Assembly (NCBI GenBank): GCA_963822575.1
Contig: CAWGHZ010000006.1
Span: 248,001-312,000 of the forward strand
Reading direction: 5' to 3'
Length of the DNA: 64,000 nucleotides
DNA from: CAWGHZ01 sp963822575
GTDB lineage: Bacteria > Pseudomonadota > Alphaproteobacteria > MPNO01 > DASWLB01
The stretch's first letter is position 1, and each line of letters starts with the position of its first letter. Under the pieces are notes generated by a model. That model ran no database searches. It had not been told where the DNA came from and saw nothing but the letters and a program-made list of their open reading frames with translations. Position numbers and translations under genes: made by a program. Positions 54,517 through 63,106 of this stretch are shown here, in pieces.

Positions 54517-55268
54517 GTCACCGCCCGGTTTCGGTTGAACGGTTCGCACGGCCGGCCCGCCGGCTCCGGCGCGATGCCGTGGCTGTCACCCATGGCTACG
54601 GCGATCAACCAGTCTTCCGCCGTGTCGATGTCGACGGAATATTCCGCCTCCATCTCGACGAGGCCCGTCGGGTCGCAATAGATCGCGTCCTGTTGCGCCA
54701 TTGCGTCGGTACGAACGGCCCATGCGGCGCCGGTCGGATAGTACACTGCTTCCAGATTTTGTCCGTGCTGCTCGTCCGCGCTCATCCGGCCAGCCAGGTA
54801 GGGCTGGGCAACGCGGTCGGCGCCGGCCTTCCACATCCAGCGCGGATGCTCGCGCACGCGCCGCGCCGTGAACACGCAGGCCAGCCGGTCGCGGTTGAGC
54901 CGCGCGACGCAGGCATCGAGGTGGCGCGCCCGCAAATAGGGCGTGGTCGCCTGGATCATCACCACCGCATCGTATCGTTCATCATATTGCGCCTGGCACG
55001 CGTGCACGGCGTGCAGCACGATGTCCACGTCGCGAGCGAAATCCTCGGCAAGCGCGGCCGGTCGGATGAACGGCACCGCGATCCCCTGTTGCCGCCCGAT
55101 CTCCGCGATCTCGGCATCCTCGGTCGAGAGCACCACCCGGCCGATTCCGGACGCCATGGCGGCCCGGCACGACCAGGCGACCAGCGGCAGGCCGCGCAGG
55201 TCGCGCACGTTCTTGCGCGGCAGGCGCTTGGAGGCGCCGCGCGCCAGCACGACGCCGAGCGTATGCAT
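54513..55268 (-). CDS. Acylneuraminate cytidylyltransferase (CMP-nonulosonate synthetase, PtmB/LegF-like)
   Basis: The 251-residue protein starts LGVVLARGASKRLPRKNVRD, the NeuA signature where RLPRKN binds CTP, and has VVMIQATTPYLRARHLDACV and EAEYSVDIDTAEDWLIA. It activates a nonulosonic acid as CMP sugar. Its place near NeuB/NeuC and amidotransferase genes makes it the likely PtmB/LegF of the legionaminate set; the SpsF-GNAT protein is the second candidate CMP-synthetase of the window. The start ATG 55268 shares a base with the stop of the aminotransferase gene. Confidence 0.85.
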   Translation of the reverse strand: MHTLGVVLARGASKRLPRKNVRDLRGLPLVAWSCRAAMASGIGRVVLSTEDAEIAEIGRQQGIAVPFIRPAALAEDFARDVDIVLHAVHACQAQYDERYDAVVMIQATTPYLRARHLDACVARLNRDRLACVFTARRVREHPRWMWKAGADRVAQPYLAGRMSADEQHGQNLEAVYYPTGAAWAVRTDAMAQQDAIYCDPTGLVEMEAEYSVDIDTAEDWLIAVAMGDSHGIAPEPAGRPCEPFNRNRAVT

Positions 55269-56713
55269 CAGGACCCGCGTCCCGGGCGGCGGGGGCCGTC
55301 GATGCGCCCCTGCGAGCGGCCGCCCATCGCCGGATCGATCGCGTCGGCGCTGTCGGCGAGGCGCGCCCGATGGTCCACGACCTTGCGCACCGCCGCGACG
55401 ATGTCGGCCATGTCGGCCTCGGTCGACGGGTAGGCGATGTGGTAGAACCACAGGAACGCCTCGTCCAGCAGCCGCTCGGCAACCGGGCACATGCCCGTCT
55501 CATAGCGATAGGTCGGGGCGGCCTGCCCGTCGCGGCGACAGGTCCAGGGGCAGCCGTCGCGGCCGAACGCGATATTCCGCAAAAAGGTCGGGTTGGCGTA
55601 CATCGGGCGGACATAGCCGGTGCCAACCGGAATGCCCTCCGCGCGCAGCGCCGCGACGAAGATGCTGCGGCCGATCCCCATCGATTGGGCGTCGTGCAGC
55701 GCGACAAACATGTGCGGCACCTCGCGCGCCACGTTGCCGGCGCGCTGGCTCGGCGGCAGGCGGAGCCCGGGCAGGCCGGCCAAGCCCGCGCGCAGCACGT
55801 CGGCGTTGCGCGTGCGCCGGTCGTTGACGGTGTCGAGCTTGCGGAGCTGCGCCCGCCCGACGGCGGCGCAAAGCTCGGGCATCCGGAAATTGCATCCGAC
55901 GATATTGGCCAGCTCGTCCGCCGTATGGTGCGCGTCGAAGACGACCTCGCCATGATTGATGATCAGGCGGCACCGTCGCGCGATCTCCGGATCGGCGGTG
56001 ACGATCATCCCGCCCTCGCCGGTCATGATGTTCTTTGATTGCTGGAAGCTGAACACCCCCGCCGTGCCCAGCGTGCCCGCCTTGCGCCCGTTCCAGCTCG
56101 CCCCCGGCGCCTGGGCGGCGTCCTCGACTATGACCAGATCGTGCTCGCTTGCAATCGCCAGGATCTCGTCCATGTCCGCCACGTTGCCGGCGAGGTGGAC
56201 CGGCAGGATCGCCTTGGTGCGCGGGGTAATGGCGGCGCGCACGGCGGTCGGATCGAGGCAGAATGTCGTGGGATCAACGTCGGCGAATACGGGGATCGAG
56301 TTGAACAGCAGGATGGCGCTGGCGGTCGCGCTGAACGAGATCGCCGGCACGATCACCTCGTCGCCGGGCCCGACGCCCGCCGCCGCGAGCGCGACACTCA
56401 GCCCCGTCGTCGCCGCGTTGACCGGGATCGCATAGGGTGCGCCGAACGAAGCGGCGAACTCCGCGGCAAAGGCGCGGACGTTCGATCCGCCGAGATAGTG
56501 CCAATAGTCGTCGATCGCGGCCGCCTCGGCACTTGTCAGGCGCAGCGTCGTCTCGATGTGCGGCGCGTTACTGCCGATATAGCGCGAGAAGTTCTTGTCG
56601 CGGATGGCGGCGAGGACCATGGCCTCCTCGTCCGCATCGACCATCGGCTCGACCTGGAACGGTCGGGTGCGGACGGGGCTGCCCCCCAAAATGGCGAGGT
56701 CGTCGGCACTCAT
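55268..56713 (-). CDS. DegT/DnrJ/EryC1/StrS aminotransferase, long form
   Basis: The 481-residue PLP enzyme begins LAILGGSPVRTRPFQVEPM, a start found in AHBA synthase/scyllo-inosamine transaminase-like members. It has VNAATTGLSVALAAAGVGPGD, IVEDAAQAPGASWNG and the Schiff-base lysine in FSFQQSKNIMTGEGGM. It is about 100 residues longer than PseC-type enzymes, partly through a C-terminal extension after ADMADIVAAVRKVV. It is next to a Gfo/Idh oxidoreductase gene, so the two may oxidise and transaminate a sugar ring carbon. The product is unknown. Confidence 0.82.
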   Translation of the reverse strand: MSADDLAILGGSPVRTRPFQVEPMVDADEEAMVLAAIRDKNFSRYIGSNAPHIETTLRLTSAEAAAIDDYWHYLGGSNVRAFAAEFAASFGAPYAIPVNAATTGLSVALAAAGVGPGDEVIVPAISFSATASAILLFNSIPVFADVDPTTFCLDPTAVRAAITPRTKAILPVHLAGNVADMDEILAIASEHDLVIVEDAAQAPGASWNGRKAGTLGTAGVFSFQQSKNIMTGEGGMIVTADPEIARRCRLIINHGEVVFDAHHTADELANIVGCNFRMPELCAAVGRAQLRKLDTVNDRRTRNADVLRAGLAGLPGLRLPPSQRAGNVAREVPHMFVALHDAQSMGIGRSIFVAALRAEGIPVGTGYVRPMYANPTFLRNIAFGRDGCPWTCRRDGQAAPTYRYETGMCPVAERLLDEAFLWFYHIAYPSTEADMADIVAAVRKVVDHRARLADSADAIDPAMGGRSQGRIDGPRRPGRGS

Positions 56714-57726
56714 GCGGATGCCATACTCCGGTGCAAAGGCGCCGCGGCAGCGGCGAGCCGGTCGAGCAGCGCCTGGGTCGCGAGGGCATCCCGGCCGCTG
56801 CAGGTCGGCGCGGCGAGATCGCCGGCGCACAACCCCGCGATCTCTCGTGCAATGGCCACGAAGGGCGAGAACTGGTCGTCCTGCGCAATCGCTTCCGTGC
56901 CGCCGGCCGCGAGCTCGCGATAGCCTGCATAGCGCGTGCTGGGTCGAAACGTCTCGGCGGCGATTGTGCCGCAATCTTCGCGCAGGCACAGACGGCCATC
57001 GGTCCCGATTGCCTCCGCCTCGACGATCAGGCCCGACTTTTCGCCGGTCACCTGCAAGATGCCGGCCGCACCCGATTCGAACGTCACGATCGCATCGACC
57101 GCGGGCTCGCCCGCCTCCTCGAGCGCCGGGATCGGCAGCGCTGCCACCGCCACCGCCGGACCGCCGAGCCAGAGCAGCAGGTCCGCGGCGTGGCTGCCGA
57201 TGGTCCAGAGCCGGTTCGGCATGGCGATGCGGAGCGAGCGCAGCCGGCCGATCTCGTTGCCGTCGATCCGCCGCTTCAGCGTCTGCCACAAGGGCGACCA
57301 GCGGCGCACATGCGACACCACCAGGAGCGCGCGCACCGCGTCGCAGGCCGCGACCATGGCCTTGCCGTCGGCCAGCGAGACCGCGAGCGGCTTTTCGCAC
57401 CACACTGCGCGCGGGCGACCGGCCGCGAGCACCGCGTCGAGGGCCGCGCGATGGGCGGCGTTCGGCGCGCAAATGCTGACGATTTCCGGCGCCGTCTCGC
57501 GCATCATCGTCGCGATCTCGGCGAAGGCCGGCACGCCCGGATGCGCCGCGGCGAAGTCCCGGCGCGCTTCGGCGGACGGATCGGCGGCGCCCGCGAGCTC
57601 GAAGGCCTCACCGAGCGCCGTGTAGGCGCCGGCATGCGACCAGACCGACCGCCGCCCCGCCTCCTGGTCGAACCGCCAGCCGACCTGGCCAAGCCCGATG
57701 ACCGCCGCGCGGAGCCGTGCGCTCAT
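56710..57726 (-). CDS. Gfo/Idh/MocA family oxidoreductase (PtmF-like position)
   Basis: The 338-residue protein starts RAAVIGLGQVGWRFDQEAG, an NAD-binding Rossmann motif, and has ICAPNAAHRAALDAVLAAG and VWCEKPLAVSLADGKA with the catalytic lysine. The second domain carries SHAADLLLWLGG. In Campylobacter legionaminate loci a Gfo/Idh protein called PtmF lies close to ptmE and ptmB, and this gene has the same neighbours. It is paired with a DegT aminotransferase gene, as in kanosamine-type pathways. Its substrate is not known. Confidence 0.78.
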   Translation of the reverse strand: MSARLRAAVIGLGQVGWRFDQEAGRRSVWSHAGAYTALGEAFELAGAADPSAEARRDFAAAHPGVPAFAEIATMMRETAPEIVSICAPNAAHRAALDAVLAAGRPRAVWCEKPLAVSLADGKAMVAACDAVRALLVVSHVRRWSPLWQTLKRRIDGNEIGRLRSLRIAMPNRLWTIGSHAADLLLWLGGPAVAVAALPIPALEEAGEPAVDAIVTFESGAAGILQVTGEKSGLIVEAEAIGTDGRLCLREDCGTIAAETFRPSTRYAGYRELAAGGTEAIAQDDQFSPFVAIAREIAGLCAGDLAAPTCSGRDALATQALLDRLAAAAAPLHRSMASA

Positions 57727-58391
57727 GCGCTGCGCACCTGCGCTACGAGGCGCCCGTTCGCCGCACCGCCCGTCCCAAGAAAGGCGGCCAGCAGGGCGAG
57801 GCCGGCCCGCCCGCTTTTCTCGGGATGGAACTGGACGCCGACGGCGCTGCCGCGCCCCACCGCCACCGGCACGTCCTCGCCATTCATCGCGATGGTCGCG
57901 AGCACGTCGGCCGCGTCGTCCGGGCGAGGCGCGTAGGAATGAACGAAGTAGAACATCTCGCCCGAATCGACGTCGCGAAGCGGTCCCGCCGCCGCCTGCA
58001 CCTCGATCGGCCGCCAGCCGACATTGGGGACGCGGATCGCGGCAGGGTCGCCCGCGCGCGGGGCCGGCAGGCGCGGCACCGTGCCGGGAATGATCCCAAG
58101 CCCTTCGTGATCGCCGAATTCCGCGCCGCGCGAGAGCAGGAGCTGGCAACCCAGGCAGATGCCGAAGATCGGGATTTCCGCCGCCGCCGCGTCGCGCAGC
58201 GGCGCAATCAAATTGCGGTCGCGCAGGCCCTGAATGGCGTCGCCGAACGCCCCGACGCCAGGAAAGACGATCCGCTCGGCCGACCGGATGGCGGCCGGAT
58301 CAGCGGTTACGCGGGGCTCGACGCCGAGCTGGCGGATCGCCTGGGCGATGCTGAACAAATTGCCGCGCCCGTAATCGACGATGACGGTCAC
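57723..58391 (-). CDS. hisH: Imidazole glycerol phosphate synthase subunit HisH-type glutaminase
   Basis: The 222-residue class I amidotransferase has VTVIVDYGRGNLFSIAQAI, VFPGVGAFGDAI, the nucleophile in FGICLGCQLLLS, and the histidine and glutamate of GVQFHPEKSG. This is the full HisH triad. It lies with a HisF-like gene and an N-acetyl sugar amidotransferase gene, not in a his operon, so its ammonia probably goes to a sugar acetamidino step, as shown for the WbpG-HisH2-HisF2 set of Pseudomonas. GTG 58391 overlaps hisF as GTGA. Confidence 0.85.
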   Translation of the reverse strand: MTVIVDYGRGNLFSIAQAIRQLGVEPRVTADPAAIRSAERIVFPGVGAFGDAIQGLRDRNLIAPLRDAAAAEIPIFGICLGCQLLLSRGAEFGDHEGLGIIPGTVPRLPAPRAGDPAAIRVPNVGWRPIEVQAAAGPLRDVDSGEMFYFVHSYAPRPDDAADVLATIAMNGEDVPVAVGRGSAVGVQFHPEKSGRAGLALLAAFLGTGGAANGRLVAQVRSA

Positions 58392-59197
58392 GCCGCGGCG
58401 TCCCGCACGACGATGCCGTCGCCGGCCAGCGCGGCCTTCAGCGCCGGTAGCGAGCAGAGCTCGTCGTGGAAGATGCTGGCGCAGGCAATGGCGTCCAGAT
58501 CGTCCTCCGCCACGACGGTGGCGACATCGGCCGGCGTGCCGGCGCCGCCGCAGCCGATCACCGGAATGCTCACCGTCGCGCGCACGGCGCGGAACAGCTC
58601 GTGATCGAAGCCGAGACGCGTGCCTTCCCGGTCGACCGACGTCACCAGGATCTCGCCCGCGCCGAGCCGCTCGGCCCGGGCCACCCAGTCGAGCACGTCG
58701 ACGCCGGTCCGTTCGCGCGCGTTGTCGGTGAGCGCCTCCCACCGGCCGGGCGCGCGGCGCTTCGCCTCGACGGAGAGCACGACGCACTGGCTTCCGAACA
58801 CCTCCGCCGCCTCTCGAATGAATTCCGGCCGGGCGATGGCGGCGGTGTTGATCGCCACCTTGTCCGCGCCCGAGCGCAGGGCGGCCACGATGTCCGCGAC
58901 CGTGCGGATGCCGCCCCCGACCGTCAGCGGCACGAAGATGTCGCGCGCCGCCTCCTCGACCACCGGCAGGATGTTGTTGCGCCCGTAGAGCGAGGCGACG
59001 GAGTCCATGTAGATGATCTCGTCCACGCCCTGCTCGTAGTAGCGGCGCGCCATCTCGCCCGGCTTGCCCACGATGCGGAGCCCCTCGAGGTGAACGCCCT
59101 TGATGACGTTCGGCCCCTTGATGTCGAGCCGCGCGATCAGCCGGACCGGCGGCTTCCGCGCCCCCGCGGAGGGGACCGGTGTCGCCGCCGCCGTCAC
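58388..59197 (-). CDS. hisF: Imidazole glycerol phosphate synthase subunit HisF-type
   Basis: The 269-residue TIM barrel has LIARLDIKGPNVIKGVHLEG (the HisF N-terminus normally reads CLDVKDGRVVKG), EIIYMDSVAS, VPLTVGGGIRTVAD, GADKVAINTAA and VTSVDREGT. The barrel probably channels ammonia from HisH. GTG 59197 is taken as start because it overlaps the amidotransferase stop as GTGA; ATG 59221 is possible but would extend into that gene. Altered N-terminal residues fit a sugar-modifying rather than a histidine role. Confidence 0.82.
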   Translation of the reverse strand: MTAAATPVPSAGARKPPVRLIARLDIKGPNVIKGVHLEGLRIVGKPGEMARRYYEQGVDEIIYMDSVASLYGRNNILPVVEEAARDIFVPLTVGGGIRTVADIVAALRSGADKVAINTAAIARPEFIREAAEVFGSQCVVLSVEAKRRAPGRWEALTDNARERTGVDVLDWVARAERLGAGEILVTSVDREGTRLGFDHELFRAVRATVSIPVIGCGGAGTPADVATVVAEDDLDAIACASIFHDELCSLPALKAALAGDGIVVRDAAA

Positions 59198-60348
59198 GAA
59201 ACCTGCTGCTTCAGGCGCCATTCGTTCCCGCTGCGAATCCAGAGGTTGTCGTTGCGCCACTTCTCGGCGCACTCCCAGAAGGCGTCCTCGCTCATCTCCA
59301 TGTAGTCGAGCGCTTGGCGGAAATGCTTCTGCGGAAATTCCGTGTCGTAGCGGCGGACGAGCGCCACCCCCTCGTCGCGGGTCAGGTGCCCGTCGCGGAT
59401 CTCGTGCGCGGCGTCCGAGGTGGCCCGCCCGATCCCGAACTTCAGCAGCATGAAGTAGTAGTGGAAGCCGTCCATGCGATCGTCGAGGCTCGCGTATTTC
59501 GAGTATGTGCCCTCGGAACGGCCGTCGGGGTTCGGCTTGAAGCCGGTGTTCTTGGATGCGTAGTAGAAATTCTCCTGCGGCACCCACTTCTTGTAGTAGC
59601 TGAGGAAATGCCGCTCGATCTTGGCCTTCACCACTTCCTCGAACGGCGGCAGCTGGTAGTAGTAGAGGTCGCGCGGCGTGAAGCCGTGCTTCAGCCATTC
59701 GTTCACTGTCACGCCCGAGTACCAGAGCTTCTCCGACTCCTCGAGGCTGAAACCCGGCCGGTCGCCGGTCGAGCTGTCGCCTCCGTACTCGGCCTGCCCG
59801 TTCTCGCCATCCATGATCAGCGAGATGCCGAACTTGCAGGCGATTCGCATCGGGAACGACACCTGGCCGTAGATGAAGGGCTGGAACGGCTCGCCCATCT
59901 CGATGAGCGACAGGCGGGTGAGCTTGCGATGCACGATGCCGTTCGGCGTGCCCAGGATGTTGTCGAGCCCCGAATGCACCAGCGCGTCGAAATTCTCGCG
60001 GCCGATATCGGTGTAGATGTGCGGCGACCAGGTGACGGTCAGCGGGTTCATCCCGTACTCGTACTTGAGCCGATACGCGACCGTCGCACTGTCCTTGCCC
60101 CCGCTGCAGGGGACGGCGACGTCGAAGCTGCCATCGGTCCGCCGGAAGCGGTCGAACAGAGCGCGCAGCTCCTTCTCCCGCTCGGCCCAGTCGATGCCGG
60201 TCTGCTTGCGCTCGGCGAACCGACATGCACTGCACACGCCCTCCGCGTCGAACAGGGTCTTCGGACGCTGGTTCGACATGACGCATCGCGTGCAGAACCT
60301 GACCTCGGCGGGCAGGTTGTAGCGTTCCGTGACGTTCACTCGCTGCAT
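59194..60348 (-). CDS. ptmG: N-acetyl sugar amidotransferase (PtmG/PseA/WbpG-like)
   Basis: The 384-residue protein has a zinc-ribbon-like start (FCTRCVMSNQRP, then VCSACRFAE), the ATP PP-loop VPCSGGKDSATVAY near residue 79, and IMDGENGQAEYGGD. The family converts an N-acetyl group to an acetamidino group, using ammonia from HisH/HisF, on legionaminic acid, pseudaminic acid or a ManNAc3NAcA-type sugar. Here it lies within the legionaminate set. Which sugar it modifies in this organism is not decided by sequence. Confidence 0.85.
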   Translation of the reverse strand: MQRVNVTERYNLPAEVRFCTRCVMSNQRPKTLFDAEGVCSACRFAERKQTGIDWAEREKELRALFDRFRRTDGSFDVAVPCSGGKDSATVAYRLKYEYGMNPLTVTWSPHIYTDIGRENFDALVHSGLDNILGTPNGIVHRKLTRLSLIEMGEPFQPFIYGQVSFPMRIACKFGISLIMDGENGQAEYGGDSSTGDRPGFSLEESEKLWYSGVTVNEWLKHGFTPRDLYYYQLPPFEEVVKAKIERHFLSYYKKWVPQENFYYASKNTGFKPNPDGRSEGTYSKYASLDDRMDGFHYYFMLLKFGIGRATSDAAHEIRDGHLTRDEGVALVRRYDTEFPQKHFRQALDYMEMSEDAFWECAEKWRNDNLWIRSGNEWRLKQQVS

Positions 60349-60366
60349 GGGGACGTGCGCACCTGT

Positions 60367-61539
60367 TCAGTTGGCGCCGACCGCGGCGACGCGGTCGGGC
60401 GATGGGAATTCGCGCGCCGCGCCCGCCAAATGTCGGTCGCGGGCGACGGCGGAGACCACAGCCGCGACCCGCGGCCCGGCGTTTCCGTCGCCGTAGGGAG
60501 ACCCCGGCGCGCATCGCGCGGGGCGCGCGCCGAGCCGGTCGAGGGCGGCGCCGACCGCCGCCGCCTCGTTCGCCACATCGATCACGTTGACGCCGCGCTC
60601 GCGCCCCTTCTGGCGGTCGCCCACATTGACCGCCGGCAGGCCGAACAACCCGGCCTCGATCAGCCCGCTCGAGGAATTGCCGACCATCACGGCCGCGTGG
60701 CGCAGCGCACTTGCGTACAGACGCGTACCCAGCGTGTCGCGGAAGCGCGCCCAGCGATGCCGCGCGGTGAAATCGGCGATTCGCCGGCGCATCTCAGCAC
60801 CGCACGGGTCGCTGTTCGGGGCGGTGAACAGGGTCGGCGCCGGCCGGGCGGCCAGGGCATCGAGAACCGCCGCGCAGGGCGCAAGCGGATCGACGGCGTT
60901 CGTCTCCGGGTGCACGGTGACGAGGCGCAGCGCTTCCGACGCGCCCTCCACACCGTCGAGCCCGGCCGCGCGCACGAATTCGGCCGGCGTCAGCTCGGGG
61001 GCGGCGCGCAGCGCGTCGAGCCCCGGCCCGCCGGTGACGTGGATTGTGGCGTCCGCCACCCCCATGGCCAAAAGTCGCGTCCGCGCGCGCGACGAGGCCA
61101 CGCAGTGACTATGGGCGAGCTTGCTGGTCGCATGCCGGATACGGTCATCGATGGCGCCCTCGGTGACCTCGCCGCCATGCAGGTGCACCAGGGCGATATT
61201 GAAGGGCAGGCTCGCCATCGCGGCGGGGCACATGTCGAGTCGGTCGCCCGTCAGGAGGATCGCGTCGGGCCGCAGATCGGCATAGAGCGCCCCTGCCGCG
61301 CGGGCGATCGCTGCCATGGCGGCGGCGGCATGCGGCGCGCCGGTCCCGCCGAGATCGTCGCCGCCGCTATGCACTACTGCGTTGGGAGGGGCCGCGACCG
61401 CCGGAGCGCCCGCGGCGCGATGCATGCCCGTCAGGAACAGGTGGAGCTCGGCCCCGGACGTCGCCGCGAGCGCAGTCCAGACCGCCGACAGCACGCCAAC
61501 GTCGGCGCGGCTCGATGAAACGCTGACGATACGCGTCAT
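60367..61539 (-). CDS. legG: UDP-N-acetylglucosamine 2-epimerase (hydrolysing), NeuC/LegG-type
   Basis: The 390-residue GT-B enzyme has IVSVSSSRADVGVLSAVW, LTGDRLDM, VHLHGGEVTEGAIDDRIRHA and VMVGNSSSGLIEAGLFGLPA. NeuC/LegG hydrolysing epimerases give ManNAc or its 2,4-diacetamido analogue from a nucleotide sugar. The AxxHLHGGExTEGxxDD motif is typical. Its immediate neighbour is a NeuB-family synthase gene, and the order C-B matches known legionaminate and sialate operons. Which of the two substrates is used is decided by the neighbouring ptmE and legC-like genes in favour of legionaminate. Confidence 0.82.
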   Translation of the reverse strand: MTRIVSVSSSRADVGVLSAVWTALAATSGAELHLFLTGMHRAAGAPAVAAPPNAVVHSGGDDLGGTGAPHAAAAMAAIARAAGALYADLRPDAILLTGDRLDMCPAAMASLPFNIALVHLHGGEVTEGAIDDRIRHATSKLAHSHCVASSRARTRLLAMGVADATIHVTGGPGLDALRAAPELTPAEFVRAAGLDGVEGASEALRLVTVHPETNAVDPLAPCAAVLDALAARPAPTLFTAPNSDPCGAEMRRRIADFTARHRWARFRDTLGTRLYASALRHAAVMVGNSSSGLIEAGLFGLPAVNVGDRQKGRERGVNVIDVANEAAAVGAALDRLGARPARCAPGSPYGDGNAGPRVAAVVSAVARDRHLAGAAREFPSPDRVAAVGAN

Positions 61540-62543
61540 GCGCCCGCCAGGTCGGCTGCGGTGATCGGCGCGTCGGCCCCGACCGCGACGCGCAGTTGCC
61601 GCCCGACCAACCCGCAAGCCGGGGCCAGTCCGTCCGCCGGCCGCTTCAGCGTCAGGTCATCGCCCGCCAGCACCGTGCCGGCCGCCAAATCGCGCGCCGC
61701 ATGCCAGCTTCGCCGCACCAGGGCGGCCGTCTCCGCCTCACCCGGAGCGGGCTTCTTGTCGCCGTCCCCCAGCATCGCGGAGAGATCGCGCAGCTTGCGG
61801 ATCATCGCCGCCAGCTCGTCGGGCTCGAGCGACGCCGCGTGGTCGGGTCCGGGCAAGCCGCGGTCCAGGGTGAAATGCTTCTCGATCGCCGTCGCGCCGA
61901 GCGCCCCCGCGGCGATGGCCGCATGGTCGCCCAGGCTGTGGTCGGAATAGCCGACGGGAAGGCCGAACTGCGCGGCCATCGCGGGGATTGCGCGCAGGTT
62001 GAGCGTCGCGGGCGGTGCCGGATAGAGCGACGTGCAATGCAGCAGCGTGATGTCGCCCGCCCCCGCCGCGCGCAGCGTGGCGACGGCGGCCTCGATCTCA
62101 GCGAGCGTCGCCATGCCGGTCGAAAGGATGACCGGCAATCCGAGCGCGCCGAACCGGCGCAGCGCCGGCAGGTTGGTGATCTCGCCCGACGCGACCTTGA
62201 TCCGGTCCATGCCCATCGCGACCAGCGCCTCGACCGCATCGACATCGAAGGCGGTGGCGAGGAAGCCGATCCGGTGGCGGCGGCATTCCTCGGCGAGCAT
62301 CGCGAACGCGTCCCGTCCAAGCTCCAAGCCCGCCAGCAGCGCCGCCTGGTCGGACACGCCCGTGTTGGCCGATTGGTAGGATGCGGAGCGCGCCCCGCGC
62401 GCCACCAGCCCGACGGCGGAAAACGCCTGGAACTTGACGATGTCCGCCCCGGCCGAGGCGGCCGCCGCGACCATTTCGCGCGCCCGTCCCGCGTCGCCGT
62501 TATGGTTGACGCCGGCCTCGGCGATCACCAGTGGCGCGTTCAT
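61536..62543 (-). CDS. legI: N-acetylneuraminate/N,N'-diacetyllegionaminate synthase (NeuB/LegI)
   Basis: The 335-residue enzyme has LVIAEAGVNHNGDAGRAREM, VKFQAFSA, IKVASGEITNLPALR, LLHCTSLYPAPPATLNLRAI, GYSDHSLGDHAA and EKHFTLDRGLPGPDHAASLE. A C-terminal SAF-like domain follows from about residue 270 (SWHAARDLAAGTVLAGDDLT). It condenses phosphoenolpyruvate with a ManNAc-type sugar. The other NeuB-like protein at 38626 is less similar to this one. The gene overlaps the acyltransferase gene as ATGA. Confidence 0.87.
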   Translation of the reverse strand: MNAPLVIAEAGVNHNGDAGRAREMVAAAASAGADIVKFQAFSAVGLVARGARSASYQSANTGVSDQAALLAGLELGRDAFAMLAEECRRHRIGFLATAFDVDAVEALVAMGMDRIKVASGEITNLPALRRFGALGLPVILSTGMATLAEIEAAVATLRAAGAGDITLLHCTSLYPAPPATLNLRAIPAMAAQFGLPVGYSDHSLGDHAAIAAGALGATAIEKHFTLDRGLPGPDHAASLEPDELAAMIRKLRDLSAMLGDGDKKPAPGEAETAALVRRSWHAARDLAAGTVLAGDDLTLKRPADGLAPACGLVGRQLRVAVGADAPITAADLAGA

Positions 62544-63106
62544 GCGGGGTAGCGGCTTCCCGCCTCGACCAGCGTACTGTCCGGCACGGTCGCGCCTGGC
62601 AGCACAACCGCGCCCGCGCCGATCATGCAGGACGCGCCCACGGTGCAGCCGCCAAGGACGATGGCGCCGGGCGCCACGTGGCTGCCATCGCCGACGACGC
62701 TGTCGTGCTCGACGATCGCGCCGGTATTGACGATCACGGCGTCGCCTAGACACACCGCCGGCTGGACCACCGCGCGCGCCAGAACGATGCAGCCTGCACC
62801 GACCGCCGCGCCGGCGCTGACGAAGGCCGCGGCATGAATGGCCGCGCGCGGCGTCCAGCCCCGGCCGGCGTAGCGCCGGAACAGATCGAGCCGGCGTGCC
62901 AGACCGGACGGCGACACGGCCCCGATGCCGAGCACGAACGCGCCGGTCCCGCCGTCATCGGCCGCCGCATCCAACTCGATATGCGGCGCATCGAGCCAGT
63001 CGCACGGGCGCGGATCGACATAGGCGTCGACCGGCGCGCCCTGCGCGACAAGCGACTCGACAATGGCACGGGCATGGCCGCCGGCCCCGATCAGCACCAG
63101 CCTCAC
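62540..63106 (-). CDS. Sialic acid O-acetyltransferase/NeuD-type acyltransferase (LegH-like)
   Basis: The 188-residue protein starts VRLVLIGAGGHARAIVESL, the NeuD/PglD Rossmann half, and continues with hexapeptide repeats (VGDGSHVAPGAIVLGGCTVGASCM). PglD and NeuD relatives acylate 4-amino groups of UDP sugars or hydroxyls of sialic acids. Beside a LegC-like transaminase gene, the 4-N-acetyltransferase role is more likely. The GTG start at 63106 overlaps the aminotransferase stop as GTGA. The catalytic histidine is probably in the HDSVVGDGSH region. Confidence 0.8.
   Translation of the reverse strand: MRLVLIGAGGHARAIVESLVAQGAPVDAYVDPRPCDWLDAPHIELDAAADDGGTGAFVLGIGAVSPSGLARRLDLFRRYAGRGWTPRAAIHAAAFVSAGAAVGAGCIVLARAVVQPAVCLGDAVIVNTGAIVEHDSVVGDGSHVAPGAIVLGGCTVGASCMIGAGAVVLPGATVPDSTLVEAGSRYPA

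Noticed and set aside
57723..59197. HisH/HisF as part of histidine biosynthesis
   Set aside because: No other his genes are near, and both overlap an N-acetyl sugar amidotransferase gene, so a sugar role is preferred.
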